Assembly: GCA_013397865.1 (NCBI GenBank)
Contig: VZTI01003657.1
Span: forward strand, 764,042-828,041
Direction: 5' to 3'
DNA: 64,000 nucleotides
Source: Struthidea cinerea
Taxonomy: Eukaryota; Chordata; Aves; Passeriformes; Corcoracidae
Under the pieces are notes generated by a model. The model was not told the origin of the DNA and did no database searches. It saw nothing but the letters and a program-made list of their open reading frames with translations. Below are positions 58,326 through 64,000 of the stretch, piece by piece; position 1 is the stretch's first letter, and the number at the start of each line of letters is the position of its first letter. The position numbers were made by a program, and so were the translations under genes.

Positions 58326-61300
58326 CTCCATCACTCTGCAGGCCCTTGGCCCTCTCCCCCTATTCATGGATCAAGCTCTGGAGCTCCTGTGATTACGTTC
58401 AGTGAATGCCAAGAGAATTATTCGGCACACCGGGCTTTACAGTTTGCAAGCTGATACATCATTCAAGCATTATACACAGAATTTGTTTTGTAATGAATCT
58501 GGATGAAGTGGTATAAAAGAGAAGTGACACTTGAGTAGGAAGGGATTCTAGCTCACAGGTGTAAGGAACCCAAGCCTTTACAGATGAAGCCTGAAACCCT
58601 TCTCCAAAGAGCACAGCTGAGCAAGACTTCCTAGACTGGTTACCACAGCACTGGTCTGCCTTGAAAAAGTCACTTTTTTTATACTATATCCTAAGTTAAA
58701 TATCTTCCATGTCCTGTGTGTCTGCCCAGTTAAAAAGTTCAAACAGCACAGCATGCCTTTACAGATTAAGTAATTTGGTAACATACACAGAGGCAGAAAA
58801 CACAGCCATGGCAGTGCTCAAACCACTTCTCCTGTCCCTCTGCTCCTTCCTGCCTATCTACAGTAACCAAACCCCTTAATGCAGCATTGAGGTTGTTCTG
58901 AGCTTGGGAGTTTGCCCACTGGAAATTATTCTATCATATTACCCTCACCTCTTGTTGATGAATAGGCAGCAGTGTTTAGCTGGAGTCTCAGCACTGGCTT
59001 TCTCCTCTCTGGTGTGCAAGAGGAGGGTACCCCACACTTACTTCTATGCAGTGTCCAAATATTTGTGAGATGAATGGGAAAAGTCAGGGTAATAAACTCA
59101 ATGGAGTGATTTCAACTGGAAGGGGGGGGAAAAAAGTTGTATCAAAGTGTTTCAGTCTCAAAGGAACCACAGACTTTCCATCCCCTCATATTTCATCTGT
59201 CTGGATGCTCTGCTGTTGCACACAACTGGAAAAAAAAAGCCCTTCAAAATGACTTTATTACAGCTGTGAGTTTCTGGATTTCTGACTGGAAGCTTTACTA
59301 CGTCACTCGTTTCATAGCTCATTCCATCCCCCGTTAGTGAGGCTCCTGCTCCGCCGTGCTTGAACGTGCTCCAGCTGTTGAGTCACGGCCCTGCTCAGCT
59401 CCCAGGCTCTTCTCCCCCGGCACGTGTCTGGGGTCTGACCACACACACAATGCCAGAGAGCTCGCCTGACACGCCTGCTCCAACCAGCCCTGCTGTCAGG
59501 TGCGGCCAGAGGGGTTTCTCAGTATCCCTCAAGGCCCCAGACCAGGCAGACCATGGCTAAGGAGACCACGGCCAACGAGGAGCCACCCGGTTCCCCATCA
59601 GCTCCCCAAGCTCCAGCAACTGGTGCTGCTGCTGCCAGTTTGCCAACAGAAGGCTAAAACTGGTGAGGAAAGAACTGCAGGTTTAAAACAACAGTGGATT
59701 AAAAGGGAAGGCAGATAAATCAGCTTATGTGCTTGTGGGCGAAGAAACTAAGGCTGCTTAGGAGAAAGCTGGCAAGTCAAAACCCAACGTTCACCTCTGC
59801 CATAGTCAAATGGTCACTCCCCACTTGGGTTCAAATGAAGGCCAGAAAATAAGTCAAAACACACAAGCTGGTGAATTCCACCAAGCTAAGCTAGCAGCAA
59901 ATTATTTGCTTTAAAGTCAAAGTGAAAGTTCAACCTTTTACAGAGCTCGGTCACGGCAGAGTTTCCGTCTGTTGGGTCCCACTCACCGGCCTCGTGTAAC
60001 CAGCACGCGGGAGGCTTCAGAAATGGGAGATAATCCCCTGCCTGCTTCTGCACGTCCTGGTCCTGTTTGTGTCACTACTGCTCCATGGCAGGGATGCTCC
60101 AGCAGCTGGGACGGGCAATTTAACTGCTCAACTTGTCTAGTGCTTGGATCATATAAAACTAATTGAAAATAGACTTATTTTTAATTAAAACCCCACAAAC
60201 TTTAGTGTACAGTACCTTTTCTTTCCTTCACCTGAAAAACTAAACCCTCCATCTTCTCTCACTCTCTGTGTGTTCAGACACCAAAACCCTGCAGCTTTAG
60301 AGGAGACACAACCTTAAAAAAGGGTTATAGTTCATTTTCCAGCTTGTCCTGACTGTTGCGGCTTGTTAGAAAGAACGAAGTGGAGTCTAAAAATCTTATT
60401 CCACAAATGGTTCCTTTTTCAAAGGCCATTTGGGGCTCTGCTGGGTGCACATATCTGAAAGCTATCAGATTAAAAATAACAGCAGACATCTCTCCCCGTG
60501 TCATAATGAAGCTATTGTGCACATTTTTAATCAACTGCTCCTGCCACTTTTGCCACGAGTCCTTTGAAGGCAGCAGTGACTTATGTAATGAGTTACACAA
60601 CGATGCCCATTAAAATGGCATTTGTTCCCTTGGGCTCAGCTCCATCATTTGAGAAGACAAAAGGCAAGTTGCAAGGCTTCAGCTAAACCCTAGCTGACAG
60701 GGACTTTAAGGGTTCTGAAGCAAAAGGCAAAAATAACAAGCTAGAGTTCAAAACGACCTTTCTGCTGAGGCTGCCTGTGCTGCGATGCAGCGCCCAGCGA
60801 GAGGCTCTGGGGCTGGGGCTACTCCAGATGCAATTCTGCTCTCAGAAACACAGGAAAACAGGTGATTCGGGATGGGCAGACAGGCACACGAGAGCTTACC
60901 ACGATAATCATGAAATATTCTGCAAAGCACGGGTCTTCCCAGATTTTATATGGATATTACTGGAATTCTCAACATCTTCCTTCCACCCTTAGGGCAAGGG
61001 CTGTATCTGTTACATACCTGTAAGCACACAGATCTGGGGGACTGTGCCCTGGCTAAAGCTTTTGGACTCTCTTGTAATGTAAGTATCAAAATCAGGGATT
61101 GACAGAAAATCTAAGCCTTTGAGTTTTGCAGGAAGCAGCCGAGTTCCTCTGCAGAAGAGCTGGCACAGGAGGCACAATGTGATGCTCACCAGTGAGCTGT
61201 GGGCACCAGAAAACTACCGCAGGGACACTCGTAAAAATAAATTTTAATAATCCTGTCTGTCTTGTGACAAAATGTTCAATCCTGCCAATGTGGAGCTATG

Positions 61301-63198
61301 ACGGTGGAGAAAACGCACAAGGTTTTAAGGAAGGTTGAAGAAACAGATGAAGAGAACCCCAAATAGGTGCTCCACCCTTTCACACCTGCAGCATGTTGCT
61401 GGCTCTCCCATTACACAGCAAACAGCCTTCAGTTACTTTTCACACCCTCTTTCTCCAGAAGTCCTGAAGATGTTTAGAAGCCTAAAAATGCTGATATGCA
61501 GCACTTGTGCGATGCTGCATGTTCCCAAAAGGATGAACTGGGATCCTGAGTACAGAAAAGACAGAATGTGACAGAACAGAATTAAAATATCCCTTATTAA
61601 AATATCCCCACTGCTGCATCACGGGTGCTCAAAAGCCTCAGACCTACTACTCCCAGCTCTGTGAGTTTACTTTTCTCAACTTTGCCATTATCCCCAGAGA
61701 CTGAAGCAAAGAGAATTTACACAGAAACAAAAAAAGACCTGGTAGGGGACCTGGAAAGGAAAAAAAAAAGGGAGTGTCTGGTGTCAATCAGGAAGCTTGC
61801 CCACCCTAACCTTTGTACCTTAGGTGGAGTTGTTTGTAAGCTGCTCCAAGTCCCTCTCCGGGGAATCCAATTGCTAGGAGAGCCGCCAGGTTTTAGAGGA
61901 AAACGACGGAGGAAGGGCAGCTGAGAATCAAACAATCGTTCTCGAGTGCTAAAGAAACTTTTCCTCTAACATCACGTCACCTTGGAAGCAGCCAGCTTTT
62001 GGGAGCGGAAAGACCGACTGCCCTTTTTCTTTTCTGGCAACATTACAGTGAATGAGCATAAACCAGTGAGCATTAATGATGTGCAATGACAGCACACAAA
62101 CTTCTCTGGAAAAGGGAGGCTCAGTTCCCTCTCAGCTGGCCAGGCAATGCTCACTGACTCACAGGCTTCATTATTTTTATGCCGCCCTCTGGGGCCTCCA
62201 GAGGAAGCAAAACATTTTTATTTGTCAGAGAGCACATTTTTATTTTGATTTTTTTTTTTTCTTTCTAAGCAATCATGAATGAGGCATCTCCAGCTGCAGC
62301 AACCTCATGTGGAAAGAGCTTGCAGTGTTTGCACGGGAATTGGAAGGCAGAGAGGGCAACTTATCAATTCAGCCACGTCTCCCAACCGCAGTGAAAAGGA
62401 CTGGGTTAGTCAACAACATTAATTTTATGGTGCATTAACATCACAGCTCTTCTTCCTTCCAGTATCATATCTGGAAGCAAATCTTCAGGTTGCAAGGAAG
62501 AGAAGATGCACACGATCAAGTAGCAAGTTCAGAGCAGCTGACCAGATTCCCTTCTACTCCTCTTTTTGCCTGGTATTTCAGAACAGAGAAATCTCCTTGC
62601 ATGCAGATACATAAACCAGGAATCCTTTACCTGCTGAAAACTGCAGCAGTATCACTCAACCAATTTACAGGGGAAAAAGAAAAGAAAAAGGCAAAAAGCT
62701 AAAATTAATCAAACAAGGAGGGATTTAAGGAAGTAAAACTGCTACCCAAGTTTCCTCCAGCACACAAAAGCTGGCTTTGAGATTTCTTTTTGAACAAGAT
62801 ACTGTAATTTATTGATAAACAGCAGACAGGACTTTTGCTGTGGTTTATCGAAAGCTGCTCCAGCAGACCTGGTGCCATATCAACCCCCAAGCAGAAACAC
62901 CAGCAATCACCAGCAAACCTTTGTGCAGCATCTGGCGAGTCTCTGGTAATTTCCCATCTAAGTACTGATTCTGCACAGCCCTGCAAGCCCCAGAGAACTG
63001 ATGAGATTACAACACTGGTAACATGACTCGTAACTCCCCCAGTGCCAACAGCACTGGAACAACAAGAGACTCGAGTAGCCTCCAACACCAGCATGAACAA
63101 TGTGGTCCTTGCTCACCCTGTTCTACCCATGAAAGCCAAGGATGTTAACTAAACATTTAATTTTAAATGGGAAAAAAATGGTCCAGCTACATGGCATG

Positions 63199-63240
63199 AC
63201 ATCCGCATTACTTCAGCATAACATCCGCATTACTTCAGCA
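63199..63240. repeat. Tandem duplication, 22 bp x 2
   Basis: ACATCCGCATTACTTCAGCA is repeated after a 2-bp spacer. Confidence 0.95.
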
Positions 63241-64000
63241 AACAGATTCCCTCTCAGGTTGAGCGGGAATCTGCTGAATTTCTCTGTTCACCAAAGATGA
63301 CTTAATATGGGGTCCGTGGGCATCCCCACTTGTCTAGCAGCTTTTGGAGGATATGGTCATGACGGTGATTCAGACACCTAAAAATAAAGCCCTGCAGGCA
63401 CAAGTGTGCGTGCGCACCACCTGAGTCACTCCGGGCTGCGGGGAGCCCGTGAGCCAAAGCTCATCTGTTTCATTGACACCGCTGCCATGGCCAAGCAAAA
63501 AAGCCTCGTCACCGAGCTCTGCTTCAACTCCTTCTCCCCTCCTCTCATTTTCTCAAGCACATTCAGGCTCTTTCTACACTGAAAAATCTTTGCTGGGCTA
63601 GGGTTTCAGTCGTACGGCCATCAGCTTTGAAACTCAGACCCGAAAGATTATAACCCAATGTTGCTGAGGCTGTTTATCCATCTCCAAGGTGACAGGATGT
63701 CGTCACAGGCCCTCGGCAGGACACCAAGCAGAAAGGCATTATTTCAGATGCTTTAGGGAAAAGCCTAATTGCTCACAACCTGGCCACAGGTTCAACAGCT
63801 GACAAACAAGGTTGTAAATGAAGCCTTGGCTTCTTGTCTGCCCCATAGCACCGGCTCTGAATCGGAAAAACTCAGCCTTCTTTCATCCTTGGAGAGTAAC
63901 CACTGCTCTCATTCATTAGGCAGTGGAAAAAAAAACAAACCGGAGAAGCTGGCTCAGATCTGCCTGACACAATTTCCAGTTGCTTTGGACATTACTAATT

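Larger units (their letters stand above)
55603..64000 (-). other. RAPGEF1: 5' intron of RAPGEF1 (incomplete)
   Basis: At least 8.4 kb upstream of exon 1. It holds a 34-bp tandem duplication (55762-55829), two ancient SINE-like relics (about 55940-56052 and 58170-58325) and a 22-bp duplication (63199-63240). No candidate first exon, CpG-island promoter or initiator Met was recognised. Confidence 0.6.

Noticed and set aside
59540..59800. A stretch that looked like a processed pseudogene (ATG, Ala/Lys-rich wording)
   Set aside because: I could not match it to any protein, it has frame breaks, and no poly(A) tail or target duplication is evident.
55603..64000. A first exon of RAPGEF1 or a promoter CpG island
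   Set aside because: No candidate with an initiator Met, a donor leaving a single G, and the expected N-terminal wording was found.

Overview
This window is nuclear DNA from a vertebrate, almost certainly a bird. Six fragments of CR1 retrotransposon carry the avian-type wording (variants of 'ggtttgggttggaaggg'), repeat density is low, and introns are compact. There are no bacterial operons, CRISPR arrays, tRNAs or rRNAs. The species cannot be named from sequence alone; only two genes are recognisable.

Left edge (about 1-1,630, + strand): a small two-transmembrane, proline-rich dispanin-type gene, best called PRRT1B. Three coding exons (124-471, 652-792, 880-1026) give 211 residues. Its 3' UTR ends near an AATAAA at 1605-1610. 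It converges tail-to-tail on the second gene.

Rest of the window (about 2,400-64,000, - strand): RAPGEF1 (C3G), the Crk-binding guanine-nucleotide exchange factor for Rap1. Twenty-five coding exons lie between 55602 and the stop codon at 5996-5998. The reading frame stays open and in phase across all 24 junctions: 3,647 bases, plus one base from an upstream exon, make 1,215 codons and a stop. From N- to C-terminus these encode a basic N-terminal region, a helical region, a long proline-rich region with five Crk-SH3-type motifs, a block of optional serine-rich cassette exons, the RasGEF N-terminal domain and the CDC25-homology catalytic domain. The first exon or exons, with the promoter and start codon, are not found and probably lie beyond 64,000.

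The most distinctive molecular feature is the intron at 9642-11107. It has a minor-spliceosome (U12-type) AT-AC structure: the 5' splice site is ATATCCTTTT, a TTCTTTAAT branch site lies 12 nt from the terminal AC, and there is no polypyrimidine tract. Other points of interest are three consecutive phase-0 cassette exons (531 bp, 177 residues), two tandem acceptors, a 33-bp element shared by two introns, two perfect hairpins, a single N between two 46-bp copies that looks like an assembly join, and ancient SINE relics in the 5' intron. I found no wholly new biological system; the rest is ordinary intronic DNA.

Residue numbers given for RAPGEF1 are 'composite' numbers: residue 1 is the aspartate completed by the first base pair of exon 1 in this window, with all cassette exons included.
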